Assembly (NCBI GenBank): GCA_020632885.1 | Contig: JACKEQ010000044.1 | Span: 1-33,810 of the forward strand | Reading direction: 5' to 3' | Source of the DNA: Alphaproteobacteria bacterium | Lineage (GTDB): Bacteria; Myxococcota_A; UBA796; GCA-2862545 | Length of the DNA stretch: 33,810 nt | Part shown: in pieces, positions 26,762-33,810 of the stretch | Position numbering within the stretch: the first letter of the stretch is position 1 | Layout: the number at the start of each line of letters is the position of its first letter | Position numbers and translations under genes: made by a program | The notes under the pieces: model-generated | The model's input: only the letters and a program-made list of their open reading frames with translations | Databases searched by the model: none | Told to the model about the DNA's origin: nothing

Positions 26762-27180
26762 GGGGCACACCTCATCAGCAGGGCGTCGCAGTCCCCGTAG
26801 TACGCGCGGCGACGCCCGACCGGCTCGAACCCGAGGCCCGCGTAGAGCGCGATGGCGCCGACGTTGTCGTCGCGGACCTCCAGGTGGACCGCGGTGATGC
26901 CGGCTTCCCGCCAGGCGCGGAGCGCATGGGTGACCAACGCCCGCCCGAGCCCCTGACGCCGGTGGTCCGGATGCACGACGACCGTGTGGATCTCGGCCTC
27001 GTCGAGCACCACCTGGCCCAACAGGTGGCCGACCGGGTGGGTCTGCCCGGCCACCCACCCGCACCCGAACCGACCCTCGAGCACGTCCCGGATACCGGCA
27101 GACGTCCAGGGGTGGGCGGCGCCGGCGGCCTCGAGGGCCACGAGATCGTCCAGATCCCCGGGGTGCACGGCGCGGATCAA
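26758..27180 (-). CDS. rimI: ribosomal-protein-alanine N-acetyltransferase RimI-like (GNAT)
   Basis: 140 residues, one GNAT domain: I-H-T-V-V-V-H-P-D-H-R-R-Q-G-L-G-R-A-L (acetyl-CoA loop R-R-x-G-x-G), L-E-V-R-D-D-N and A-L-Y-A-G-L-G-F-E-P-V-G-R-R-R-A-Y-Y. The A-H-P-W-T near the N-terminus and the Y-Y tail are typical of RimI, which acetylates the N-terminus of ribosomal protein S18. TTG 27180 overlaps the upstream TGA (TTGA). RimI often sits beside tsaB/tsaD; here tsaD is ~4.7 kb away. Confidence 0.85.
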   Translation of the reverse strand: MIRAVHPGDLDDLVALEAAGAAHPWTSAGIRDVLEGRFGCGWVAGQTHPVGHLLGQVVLDEAEIHTVVVHPDHRRQGLGRALVTHALRAWREAGITAVHLEVRDDNVGAIALYAGLGFEPVGRRRAYYGDCDALLMRCAP

Positions 27181-27656
27181 GGCTCCACGCGCCGCACCCG
27201 CACCCGCGGGGCGAGCTCGTCGAGGAGGGCCGCGGTGGCCGTCGTGAACGCGGGATCCATGGGGGAGACCTTGATGTTGCGCCGGAGGTAGGCCTCCACG
27301 CGCATCCGCTGCCGGAGGACCCCGAGCATGTCGGACTCCTCGAACCCCCAGCGCGACAGGAACGCCTGCCAGGCGTCGCGGTCCGCGAAGGCCCCGCGGA
27401 GGGCCTCGAGCCGGTTGCGTACGGCGGCATCGGCGGGCCGGTAGAGCGCGACGTCACCCGCCGCGACGTCCAGCACCGCCGCCGCGATCTGGCGTTCCTC
27501 GCCGGTGCCCGTGGTCCAGAACGGCACGGGCGACAGATCGAACACCGAGAGCTCCTCGTCGAGGCGCACGTCGCTCTCGAGCACGACGCGCTCGTCGATG
27601 ACGGCGAGCACGCGGTCCACGCGACCGGCGAGGGCGATGGCCAACAGGAGCCACAC
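27177..27656 (-). CDS. short exported SurA-N-like protein without PPIase domain
   Basis: 159 residues. A nine-residue signal-like segment (V-W-L-L-L-A-I-A-L-A) is followed immediately by R-V-D-R-V-L-A-V-I-D-E-R-V-V-L-E-S-D-V, the opening strand and helix of SurA/PrsA-type chaperones, then an all-helical body. No parvulin domain is present, so it would be a chaperone-only periplasmic protein. Length is about a third of SurA. GTG 27656 is the first start in the frame, with TAGAAG 6 nt upstream and no Shine-Dalgarno. It heads the set with rimI and the exported protein and is divergent from the kinase, with starts 40 nt apart. Confidence 0.7.
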   Translation of the reverse strand: MWLLLAIALAGRVDRVLAVIDERVVLESDVRLDEELSVFDLSPVPFWTTGTGEERQIAAAVLDVAAGDVALYRPADAAVRNRLEALRGAFADRDAWQAFLSRWGFEESDMLGVLRQRMRVEAYLRRNIKVSPMDPAFTTATAALLDELAPRVRVRRVEP

Positions 27657-27662
27657 GCGGGG

Positions 27663-27668
27663 CTTCTA
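27663..27668 (-). promoter_or_regulatory. -10-like hexamer TAGAAG, 6 nt before start codon
   Basis: Minus strand TAGAAG-CCCCGC-GTG upstream of the SurA-N-like gene. The weakest match to TAnnnT among the six sites, but the same spacing. Confidence 0.25.
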
Positions 27669-27684
27669 TCCCGACGACCCGGTG

Positions 27685-27690
27685 TATGCT
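27685..27690 (+). promoter_or_regulatory. -10-like hexamer TATGCT, 6 nt before start codon
   Basis: TATGCT-CCACGG-ATG upstream of the kinase gene, identical in hexamer and spacing to the site before the retropepsin-like gene at the other end of the window. Predicts a leaderless kinase-selenoprotein operon mRNA. Confidence 0.35.
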
Positions 27691-27696
27691 CCACGG

Positions 27697-28962
27697 ATGG
27701 CGGAAGCGGCGGTCAGGGACCCCACGCAGCGCGGGCGCGAGTTCGCCTTCCACGAGTGCCTCGGGCGCGGAGGGTTCGCCGAGGTGTACCGGACGACCAT
27801 GGTCCGTGGCTCCCGGCACGAGGTCGTGGCCGTGAAGGTCCTCCACGTGGACGACCACCGCGACAGCCAGCCCATCCAGCGGCTCCGGGACGAGGCGCGC
27901 ATGCTCGCGTGCATCCGGCACCCGCACATCCTGCGCGTCCACGATCTGGTCGTGCTCGACGGGCGGCTCGCGCTGGTGAGCGAGTTCGTCGACGGCTCGG
28001 ACCTCCAGGACCTCGTGCGCCAGCACGCGCTCGGCAGGCGGGCGGCCGTGGAGGTGGTGGCGTGCGTGGCGGAGGCCCTGGATCACGCGCTGCACGCGCC
28101 GGCCGGCGACTGCGGCACCCCGCTCGCCCTGGTGCACCGCGACGTGAAGCCCGCGAACATCCGAGTGGGTCGCGACGGGTCCGTGAAGCTCCTCGACTTC
28201 GGCATCGCGCGCGCGGCCATCGAGAAGGAGGCCCACACCAACCCGGACTCGGCGTTCGGGAGCTTCCCCTACATGGCGCCCGAGCAGTTCGCGGACGGTG
28301 CCGGTCCGCCGACGGCCGCCGTGGACGTGTACGCGCTCGGGGTCACCCTCTACGAGGCCCTCGTGGGCGAGCGGCTGTGGCAGGGCACCCTGAAGGACGT
28401 CTACCTGCTCTCCGTCCGTCCCGAGCAGCACGCCACCGAGCTCGAGGCCCGGCTCGCGCGGGTGGGCGGCGACCCCGCGACCCTCGAGCTCCTCCACCAG
28501 ATGCTCGCCTTCGCGGCGGACGCCCGTCCCACGGCGGCCGAGGTGGCCCGGCGGTTGCGCGAGCTCGCGCCGTCCCTGCCCGGTGCGTCGCTCGCCGACA
28601 GCGTGTCTGCGGTGCGCTGGCCCCCGGTCCGTGCCGTGCGGGGCGAGCTGGCCGGTCGGGTGTTCCACGAGGACTTCGTCGACCCCGAGTCCGTCGGCAG
28701 CCCACAGGGCCCGCGTCCCGCCCGCGCGGACCAGGCCCCCACCGTGCTCATCGAGCGTCCCGTCGGCGAGCCCGTCGTGCGTCCACCGGCGCCTGTCCCG
28801 CGGCCGATCACGCCGCCTCCCCGCCGTGGCACGGTCGCCTACATCCGGGCCCACCCGGTGCGCGTCACGGCCTTCCTGGTCTTCGGGGCCCTGTCCCTCC
28901 CTGCACTCATGCTGGCGGGCATGGTGGGCACCGGGGTGCTGATGCGCCTCGTCGGCGGTTAA
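27697..28962 (+). CDS. transmembrane Ser/Thr protein kinase
   Basis: 421 residues. Kinase domain ~20-290 with all catalytic elements: G-R-G-G-F-A-E-V, V-A-V-K-V-L, H-R-D-V-K-P-A-N (His147-Arg-Asp149), L-L-D-F-G-I-A, M-A-P-E-Q-F. A Pro/Arg-rich linker follows, then one TM helix at ~390-415 (F-L-V-F-G-A-L-S-L-P-A-L-M-L-A-G-M-V) with only a few residues beyond, so there is no external sensor domain. ATG 27697 is preceded by a -10-like hexamer 6 nt upstream. The selenoprotein gene starts 18 nt after its stop, probably the same operon. It may respond to or regulate redox partners encoded there (inference). Confidence 0.9.
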   Translation: MAEAAVRDPTQRGREFAFHECLGRGGFAEVYRTTMVRGSRHEVVAVKVLHVDDHRDSQPIQRLRDEARMLACIRHPHILRVHDLVVLDGRLALVSEFVDGSDLQDLVRQHALGRRAAVEVVACVAEALDHALHAPAGDCGTPLALVHRDVKPANIRVGRDGSVKLLDFGIARAAIEKEAHTNPDSAFGSFPYMAPEQFADGAGPPTAAVDVYALGVTLYEALVGERLWQGTLKDVYLLSVRPEQHATELEARLARVGGDPATLELLHQMLAFAADARPTAAEVARRLRELAPSLPGASLADSVSAVRWPPVRAVRGELAGRVFHEDFVDPESVGSPQGPRPARADQAPTVLIERPVGEPVVRPPAPVPRPITPPPRRGTVAYIRAHPVRVTAFLVFGALSLPALMLAGMVGTGVLMRLVGG

Positions 28963-28980
28963 GGGCCCGGCGGAGGCCCC

Positions 28981-30603
28981 GTGCTCGTCCTGTCCCTCCT
29001 CGCCTGTGGCGAGCCCTCGCCCGCACCGCAGCCTGTCGCGACGCCCGTGGCACCGGTGGCGCCCGTTCCGCCCGCTGCGCGGGTCGCAGCTCCCCCGCGA
29101 GAGGTGGAGGGTGCGGAGCCCATGCGGCTGGCGGCGGACCGCGGCCCGGGTGGCGAGCCCGCGAAGACCCTGAACCTCGTGGTGGCCTCGCGGGGCGACG
29201 GCGAGATCGAGCCCTGTGGTTGACCCAAGCATCCCGCGGGCGGTCTGCCCCGGAGACGCACATTCGTCGACAGCGTCCGTGCCCACGCGGAGGGACCCGT
29301 GTTCCTCCTCGACGGTGGGGAGTCGCTCGTCAAGCAGATGAAGGGCGGAGGGGCGAAGAGTGCCCGCGACCGCGCGAAGGCCGACCTCATCGCGTCCGAG
29401 TGGAAGGCCCTCGGGCTGGATGCCGCGGCCGTGGGCCCGACCGAGTGGGCGCTGCTCGGCCGTGACGCCGTCATGGAGCTCGTGGAGTCGGGCTACCCCG
29501 CCGTGGCCGCCGATCTGGTGTGCGACGGGAAGCGCCCGTTGCCGGCGGCGAAGGTCCTGGAGCGGTCCGGGCGGAAGCTCGGCGTGGTCGCCATCACCGG
29601 CGCACCCGTGGAGGGCTGCGTCGTCACCGAGCCCCTGCACGCCATCGAGCAGGCCGTGGCGCTGCTCGCCCCCGAAGACGTCGACGCCACCGTGCTCCTC
29701 TGGCCCACGCGCGGCGAGGAGGCCCACAGCGCGGCGCTGAAGGGCCTTGGCGTCGACTTCGTGGTGGACGCCAGCGGGCGGTACGGCAAGACCGGCTCGC
29801 TGCAGCGTGCGGGCTCGAGCTGGCTCGTCGGCGTGGGGAGCATGACCAAGGCGGTCGGTGTGCTCGGGCTCACGCCGGGGGAGGGCGGCTACTTCTTCGC
29901 CGACCACGCGAAGTCCCTGCCCGTCCGGCGCACCGACCTCGAGCGGCGGCTGGCGACGGCGGAGTCCGCGGTCGGCGACGACCCCACGGGCGTCCGGAAG
30001 CGTCTGCGCGACCGCCTGCTCGCCGATCTGGAGTCCCTGAAGGCCGAGGAGGGCGCGCTCGCCTCGGGCGCGGCGGGCCAGATGACCTTCGAGATCGTCA
30101 CGCTGGACGAGAAGATCGCGGACCACCCCGAGGTCCAGGCGCGCGTGGAGGCCGTGAAGGGCGGCTTCGGCATGCTGCCGGACGCGAGCCCCGCCGAGAT
30201 CCTCGCCCGCAGGCTCGAGGGGCCCGCGGACAGCGCGTACGCGGGGGAGGCGGTCTGCGCGACGTGCCACCCGGCCGAGGACGCCCAGTGGCGGAAGACC
30301 GGCCATTCGCGCGCCTACACGGTGCTGCTCAAGGACCGCAGGAACCTCGACGACGCGTGCTACTCGTGCCACGTCACGGGTGCGGGCACGGCGGTCACCT
30401 CACCGGAGGCGGCGGGCGGGCTGGTGCACGTGCAGTGCGAGGCGTGCCACGGTCCGGCCCGGGCCCACGCGGCCGATCCCGCGGCGAACAAGCCGGTGCG
30501 CGACCCCGACGAGGCCACCTGCCGCACCTGCCACGACGGCGAGCGTGACCAGGGGCAGTTCGACTTCGCGACGTACCGCCCGAAGGTCGTTCACACGCCG
30601 TAG
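28981..30603 (+). CDS. selenocysteine-containing UshA-like lipoprotein with four-heme cytochrome domain
   Basis: 540 residues if TGA 29221-29223 is read as Sec (U81). GTG 28981 has GGAGG 5 nt upstream and gives an eight-residue lipoprotein signal (V-L-V-L-S-L-L-A, Cys9). A Pro/Ala linker leads to L-N-L-V-V-A-S-R-G-D-G-E-I-E-P-C-G-U-P-K, then G-G-L-P-R-R and V-F-L-L-D-G-G-E-S. From memory this is the signature region of UshA-like (seleno)proteins, where relatives have Cys at the U position. A coiled-coil-like stretch is at ~310-370. The C-terminus has four CxxCH heme motifs: C-A-T-C-H, C-Y-S-C-H, C-E-A-C-H, C-R-T-C-H, as in cytochrome c554-like proteins. Role: probably a periplasmic redox protein, using a C-G-U pair and hemes (inference). 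Without Sec, the gene would split into an 80-residue lipopeptide and a fragment lacking a signal peptide. Confidence 0.85.
29221..29253 (+). promoter_or_regulatory. putative bacterial SECIS: UGA codon plus hairpin
   Basis: After the UGA, the hairpin is CCG (29234-29236), bulged C (29237), GGGC (29238-29241), loop GGUCU (29242-29246), GCCC (29247-29250), CGG (29251-29253). The loop starts 18 nt after the UGA. E. coli fdhF has, from memory, a GGUCU loop also 18 nt downstream and a single bulged base on the 5' side that SelB contacts; here the bulge is C rather than U. The location inside the coding sequence directly after UGA is as required for bacterial SelB-dependent Sec insertion. Confidence 0.8.
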
Positions 30604-31715
30604 GCGCTCACCAGCGAGAGCACGTCCTCCACCTGCCGGTGCCCCACACCGAGCAAGAAGTCCGAGCGCCGGCCGTAGGACTTGTTGCCGAGCAGGAAGA
30701 ACCCGGGCTCGGGGCTCTGCAGGAGCTCCGGGCCCTCCGCGCCGCCGGCCAGGCAGTCCGCCGGGCCGTCGCCCTTCGCTGAGAGCAGGGCGGCCGCGAG
30801 CTTCATCGGGCCCTCCGAGCCCCAGCAGAGGTGCACCTGGAGCTCGCGGGACAGGCGGTGGTCCGGGCGGAAGCCGGTGCACGCGAGCACCGCGTCCACC
30901 TCGACCGTCTCGCCCGTGTCGAGGGTGGCGGTCGAACCCTCCAGCCGCGCGATGGCCGCGTGGGGATGGTGGTGCACGACCTCCAGCGCGCCCTCGCAGG
31001 TGGCCACGAGCTCACGGCGGAGGGGCAGGGGGTCGTCGGGGGGCGAGACGAACCCGGGCACCTGCGCGCTCGGGGTGATCCAGTGGATGCTCGGCAGGGG
31101 CTCGAGGTCGAGCAGGTCGGTGAGCACCGTGGCCGCGCTGGCGCCGTCGCCGACGAGCAGGACGCGCTTCCCGGCGAGGTCGTCCACCGCGAGGGGACCG
31201 TAGCGCACGGCGCTGTTGCCGCGCTCCCCGGGAACCGGACCGCCGCCTGTCCCGAGCGGCGCGGGGTCGCCGAAGACCCCGGTGCAGTCCACGACGATGT
31301 CGGCGACGGCGGTGTGCTCGCCCTGCGGTGTGTCGATGAGGAGCTGGAACGGGGAGTCCATGCGCGCCTTCGACCCGAGCTGAGCCCCCTTGCCCTTCCA
31401 CGGCCGGGTCATGCTCGTGACCCGGTGGTGGCGACGCACGTCGAGGCCGGCCGCCAGCGGCCGGAGGTACCGGTCGACCAGCTCGGCCCCGGTGGGGCAG
31501 GTCTCGGGGTCGTCCAGACCCGCGGTGCCCACGGCTTCGCGGCCTCGCGCGGTGGTGTTCATGGACCAGGGGGTGAAGAGCTGCACGTGGCCCCACTGGC
31601 CCACGTGGGCCCCCACGTCGTCGGCCTCGTACACGGTGACCTCGTGCCCGGCCTCCCGGGCGGCGAGCGCCATCTCCAGCCCGATGGGCCCCGCACCGAC
31701 GACTGCGAAACGCAT
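30591..31715 (-). CDS. FAD/NAD(P)-dependent oxidoreductase (flavin-monooxygenase-like)
   Basis: 374 residues with two dinucleotide-binding folds: A-V-V-G-A-G-P-I-G-L-E-M-A-L-A-A at the N-terminus (FAD) and V-L-L-V-G-D-G-A-S-A-A-T-V near residue 180 (NAD(P)H), plus V-D-C-T-G-V-F-G, the A-C-T-G-F-R-P strand before the second FAD contact, and F-F-L-L-G-N-K-S-Y-G near the end. The layout fits flavin-containing monooxygenases or thioredoxin-reductase-like proteins; no C-x-x-C redox pair is visible, which argues against a disulfide reductase. GGAGG precedes ATG 31715. Its 3' end overlaps the selenoprotein gene by 13 bp, convergent. Cytoplasmic; substrate unknown. Confidence 0.85.
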   Translation of the reverse strand: MRFAVVGAGPIGLEMALAAREAGHEVTVYEADDVGAHVGQWGHVQLFTPWSMNTTARGREAVGTAGLDDPETCPTGAELVDRYLRPLAAGLDVRRHHRVTSMTRPWKGKGAQLGSKARMDSPFQLLIDTPQGEHTAVADIVVDCTGVFGDPAPLGTGGGPVPGERGNSAVRYGPLAVDDLAGKRVLLVGDGASAATVLTDLLDLEPLPSIHWITPSAQVPGFVSPPDDPLPLRRELVATCEGALEVVHHHPHAAIARLEGSTATLDTGETVEVDAVLACTGFRPDHRLSRELQVHLCWGSEGPMKLAAALLSAKGDGPADCLAGGAEGPELLQSPEPGFFLLGNKSYGRRSDFLLGVGHRQVEDVLSLVSAYGV

Positions 31716-31841
31716 GTTCCCTCCTCCGACAGACTGTACTCCGGGTGGACACCCCGACGGGCCGTGGTGTGCGCAGGAGGTTCGCGCTCCGTCGGCCTGT
31801 GGTGGCCCTGGTCCGCGGGAGCCGCTGAGGTCCGCGCCGGA

Positions 31842-31847
31842 TAGGCG
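31842..31847 (+). promoter_or_regulatory. -10-like hexamer TAGGCG, 6 nt before start codon
   Basis: TAGGCG-TGCGCC-ATG upstream of tsaD. No Shine-Dalgarno between hexamer and start. Suggests a leaderless tsaD-ksgA-DUF1905 mRNA. Confidence 0.3.
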
Positions 31848-31853
31848 TGCGCC

Positions 31854-32816
31854 ATGAAGGTCCTCGGCATCGAGACGAGCTGCGACGAGACCGCCGCGAG
31901 CCTCGTGGACGGCACGGGCGTGCTCGCGGACGTGGTGCACACCCAGGCGATCCACCAGGCGTTCGGCGGCGTGGTGCCCGAGCACGCGGCGCGCGCCCAT
32001 GCCGAGAAGCTCCAGGCCGTGGTGCGTGCTGCCCTCGCGGAGGCGGGGGTCGAGAAGCCCGACGCTGTCGTCGCCACGGCGGGTCCCGGGCTCATCGGGG
32101 CCGTCCTGGTGGGCTTCTGCTACGGGAAGGCCCTCGCGGCGGGCTGGGGCGTGCCGTTCCTCGGGGTGAACCACCTGGAGGGCCACCTCCTGTCGTGCCT
32201 GCTCGAGGACCCCGCACCCACCTTCCCGTTCCTCGCGCTCGTCGTGAGTGGCGGGCACACGACGCTCTACAGGGCGGACGCGCTGGGCGACTACAGCGTG
32301 CTCGCGTCCACCGTGGACGACGCGGCCGGGGAGGCCTACGACAAGGTCGCCCGTATGCTGGGTCTCGGGTACCCGGGCGGACCGATCGTCGACCGGCTGG
32401 CCGCGCAGGGCGACCCCACGGCCGTCCCCCTCCCACGCCCGCGGGCGACGGACCTGGACTGGTCGTTCTCGGGCCTGAAGACCGCCGTGCGGCAGCACCT
32501 GATCCAGAACCCGGACGCCCGCCCGGAGGACGTCTGCGCGGGCTTCCAGGCGGCCGTGGTGGACGTCCTGCTCGATCGTGCGTCCCGCGCGGCCGAGCGC
32601 ACGGGGATCCGCCAGCTCGCCTTCGCGGGCGGTGTGGCCGCCAACGCGGAGCTCCGCCGCCGTGCCGCCGAGACCGGGCTCGAGGTGTTCTTCCCGCCCC
32701 GGAGCCGCTGCACCGACAACGGCTCCATGATCGCGAACGCGGGCCGGATGCACCTGCTGGCCGGCGCGACCCACCCGCTGTCGATGGGCGTTCAGCCCCG
32801 CTGGAGCCTCGGATGA
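31854..32816 (+). CDS. tsaD: tRNA N6-threonylcarbamoyladenosine transferase TsaD
   Basis: 320 residues, slightly short for TsaD (~335-340). Motifs: G-I-E-T-S-C-D-E-T-A-A, V-V-P-E-H-A-A-R-A-H, A-T-A-G-P-G-L-I-G-A-V-L-V-G, N-H-L-E-G-H (metal-binding His pair), V-S-G-G-H-T, D-D-A-A-G-E-A-Y-D-K-V-A-R, F-A-G-G-V-A-A-N and the Asp of C-T-D-N-G. It transfers threonylcarbamoyl to A37 of ANN-decoding tRNAs with TsaB and TsaE, neither of which is in the window. ATG 31854 is the first residue of the conserved core. The stop overlaps the ksgA start (ATGA). Confidence 0.95.
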   Translation: MKVLGIETSCDETAASLVDGTGVLADVVHTQAIHQAFGGVVPEHAARAHAEKLQAVVRAALAEAGVEKPDAVVATAGPGLIGAVLVGFCYGKALAAGWGVPFLGVNHLEGHLLSCLLEDPAPTFPFLALVVSGGHTTLYRADALGDYSVLASTVDDAAGEAYDKVARMLGLGYPGGPIVDRLAAQGDPTAVPLPRPRATDLDWSFSGLKTAVRQHLIQNPDARPEDVCAGFQAAVVDVLLDRASRAAERTGIRQLAFAGGVAANAELRRRAAETGLEVFFPPRSRCTDNGSMIANAGRMHLLAGATHPLSMGVQPRWSLG

Positions 32817-33616
32817 AGCCCGCCCGCCAGATCCTCGCGTCCCTGGAGACCCGCGCCCGCAAGCGCTTCGGTCAGCACTTCCTCGAAGACGCGAACGTCG
32901 TGGCCCGGATCGTCCGGGGTGCGCGGGTCGAGCCGACCGACCACGTCATCGAGATCGGACCCGGCCTCGGCGTGCTCACCCGCGCGCTGCTCGCGACGGG
33001 TGCGAGGGTCACGGCCGTGGAGCTGGACCGCGATCTCGCCGCCTTCCTGCGCGAGGACCTGCCGGAGCTCGATCTCGTCGAGGGCGACGCCGCGAAGGTG
33101 GACTGGTCGACGATCGCCTCTCCGGGCGCCAAGGTCGTGGCGAACCTGCCGTACAACGTGGGCACGACGGTGGTGATGCAGCTCCTGCGCAGCGGGCGGT
33201 TCGCGAGCCTCACCGTGATGCTGCAGAAGGAGGTCGTGGACCGGCTGATGGCGGCTCCGGGCACCCGCGCGTACGGCGCGCTGACCGCGGAGGCGGCGAT
33301 CTGGGCGAACCCCGTGTTCGTCGCGGCCGTGCCGCCGGGCGCGTTCCATCCGCCTCCGAAGGTGCACTCGGCCGTCCTGCGCCTCGACGTCTTCGAAGAC
33401 GGACCCCACACTGGCGGCGTGGATCCCGTGCACTACGACCGGGTCGTGCGGGGTGCCTTCGCCAAGCGTCGGAAGACGCTGGTGAACAGCCTGTCGGACC
33501 GGTTCCCCCGGCCCGCCATCGTGGCCGCCATGGAGCGCCTGGAGCTCGATCCGCTCGTGCGCGGGGAGGCGCTACCGGTGGAGACGCTCCTGGCACTGGC
33601 CCGCGAGCTGGCTTGA
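32813..33616 (+). CDS. rsmA: 16S rRNA (adenine1518/1519-N6) dimethyltransferase KsgA/RsmA
   Basis: 267 residues, normal length. R-K-R-F-G-Q-H-F-L at the N-terminus, SAM motif E-I-G-P-G-L-G-V-L-T, V-E-L-D-R-D, E-G-D-A-A-K, catalytic A-N-L-P-Y-N-V, and the C-terminal F-H-P-P-P-K-V-H-S-A and K-R-R-K-T-L-V-N-S-L elements. It dimethylates two adenines in the 3' hairpin of 16S rRNA during 30S assembly. ATG 32813 overlaps the tsaD stop and its own stop overlaps the next start (TTGA), so the three genes are translationally coupled. Confidence 0.95.
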   Translation: MKPARQILASLETRARKRFGQHFLEDANVVARIVRGARVEPTDHVIEIGPGLGVLTRALLATGARVTAVELDRDLAAFLREDLPELDLVEGDAAKVDWSTIASPGAKVVANLPYNVGTTVVMQLLRSGRFASLTVMLQKEVVDRLMAAPGTRAYGALTAEAAIWANPVFVAAVPPGAFHPPPKVHSAVLRLDVFEDGPHTGGVDPVHYDRVVRGAFAKRRKTLVNSLSDRFPRPAIVAAMERLELDPLVRGEALPVETLLALARELA

Positions 33617-33810
33617 GCACCTTCGAGGGCGAGCTGTTCCGGATCCCGGGCGAGGGGGGGTGGACCTTCGTGCAGGTGCCCGCCACCCACGAGCCGGCGG
33701 GCACGGGTCCATGGGGCAGGATCCCCGTACGCGCCACCGTGGACGGGAGGACCTGGGACACGAGTGTCTGGCGGGAGGCCAGCGGCCGCGTCCTCCTCCC
33801 GGTGCCTGCC
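33613..33810 (+). CDS. DUF1905-domain protein (partial, runs off the window)
   Basis: First 66 residues from TTG 33613: F-E-G-E-L-F-R-I-P-G-E-G-G-W-T-F-V-Q-V-P, then G-R-I-P-V-R-A-T-V-D-G and G-R-V-L-L-P-V. This is the opening of the small beta-barrel DUF1905 domain, often followed by a YdeI-like segment. Function unknown. The start is set by the 4-nt overlap with the ksgA stop. Confidence 0.8.
   Translation, partial: MSTFEGELFRIPGEGGWTFVQVPATHEPAGTGPWGRIPVRATVDGRTWDTSVWREASGRVLLPVPA

Noticed and set aside
24147..26768. An 873-codon minus-strand frame spanning three genes
   Set aside because: It crosses the antisense of the M14 and FAD genes and an alternative frame of the exported protein, with low-complexity sequence and no motif.
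29221..29223. Simple nonsense mutation in the cytochrome lipoprotein gene
   Set aside because: There is no other damage in 540 codons, and the TGA sits at a C-G-x redox motif with a SECIS-like hairpin at the correct distance.
27454..30372. A 972-codon open frame on the minus strand
   Set aside because: It lies opposite the kinase and the selenoprotein, which have clear motifs; composition is typical of a shadow frame.

Overview
The window is very GC-rich, gene-dense bacterial DNA with strong G/C bias at third codon positions. It carries three full-length Hanks-type Ser/Thr kinase genes plus one very large kinase-ATPase, many lipoproteins, an AgmX/PglI-type envelope protein and a 4-heme lipoprotein. 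This combination suggests a Myxococcota-like ('deltaproteobacterial') chromosome. That is inference from gene content; no rRNA, tRNA or phage/IS marker was seen.

Layout. 1-2.2 kb: a leftward set (start of an unknown gene, a lipoprotein, a retropepsin-like protein, an HD phosphohydrolase), divergent from a Ser/Thr kinase. 3.25-5.09 kb: a patch where three collinear genes (kinase C-terminus, secreted protein, TolC-like efflux protein) change reading frame about twenty times. 5.85-11.05 kb: a small membrane protein, a LysR regulator, a pseudokinase, a membrane-anchored sulfatase-fold enzyme, YidD and an SDR. 11.1-15.15 kb (leftward): a 1,109-residue TPR-kinase-ATPase protein, a membrane rhodanese and a Cys-rich lipoprotein. 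15.3-18.2 kb: a YgiQ-type radical SAM protein converging on a polytopic membrane protein; neither has a stop codon at their junction. 18.3-25.5 kb: an NlpC/P60 hydrolase, then rightward a tandem cyclic-nucleotide-binding protein, a degenerate carbamoyltransferase, a CPBP protease, a zinc-ribbon/TM/AgmX protein, an M14 carboxypeptidase and an FAD monooxygenase. 25.5-27.7 kb (leftward): a SurA-N-like protein, RimI and a secreted protein, joined by 4-nt start/stop overlaps. 27.7-30.6 kb: a kinase followed by the selenoprotein. 30.6-33.8 kb: a leftward FAD oxidoreductase, then tsaD, ksgA and a DUF1905 gene, rightward and overlapping.

Most important observation: the gene at 28981-30603 reads through one in-frame TGA (29221-29223) that fits a selenocysteine codon. 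Coding continues in the same frame on both sides, the local protein context is Cys-Gly-U followed by a Gly-Gly-Leu-Pro-Arg-Arg stretch, and 18 nt after the TGA lies a hairpin with a GGUCU loop and a 5' bulge, close to the E. coli fdhF SECIS as I remember it. The product would be a Sec-containing lipoprotein fused to a four-heme cytochrome domain, in an operon with a Ser/Thr kinase.

A second theme is transcription and export signals. Six genes have a TA-rich -10-like hexamer exactly 6 nt before the start codon, which suggests leaderless mRNAs. Several exported proteins have very short signal peptides without the usual positive N-terminal charge.
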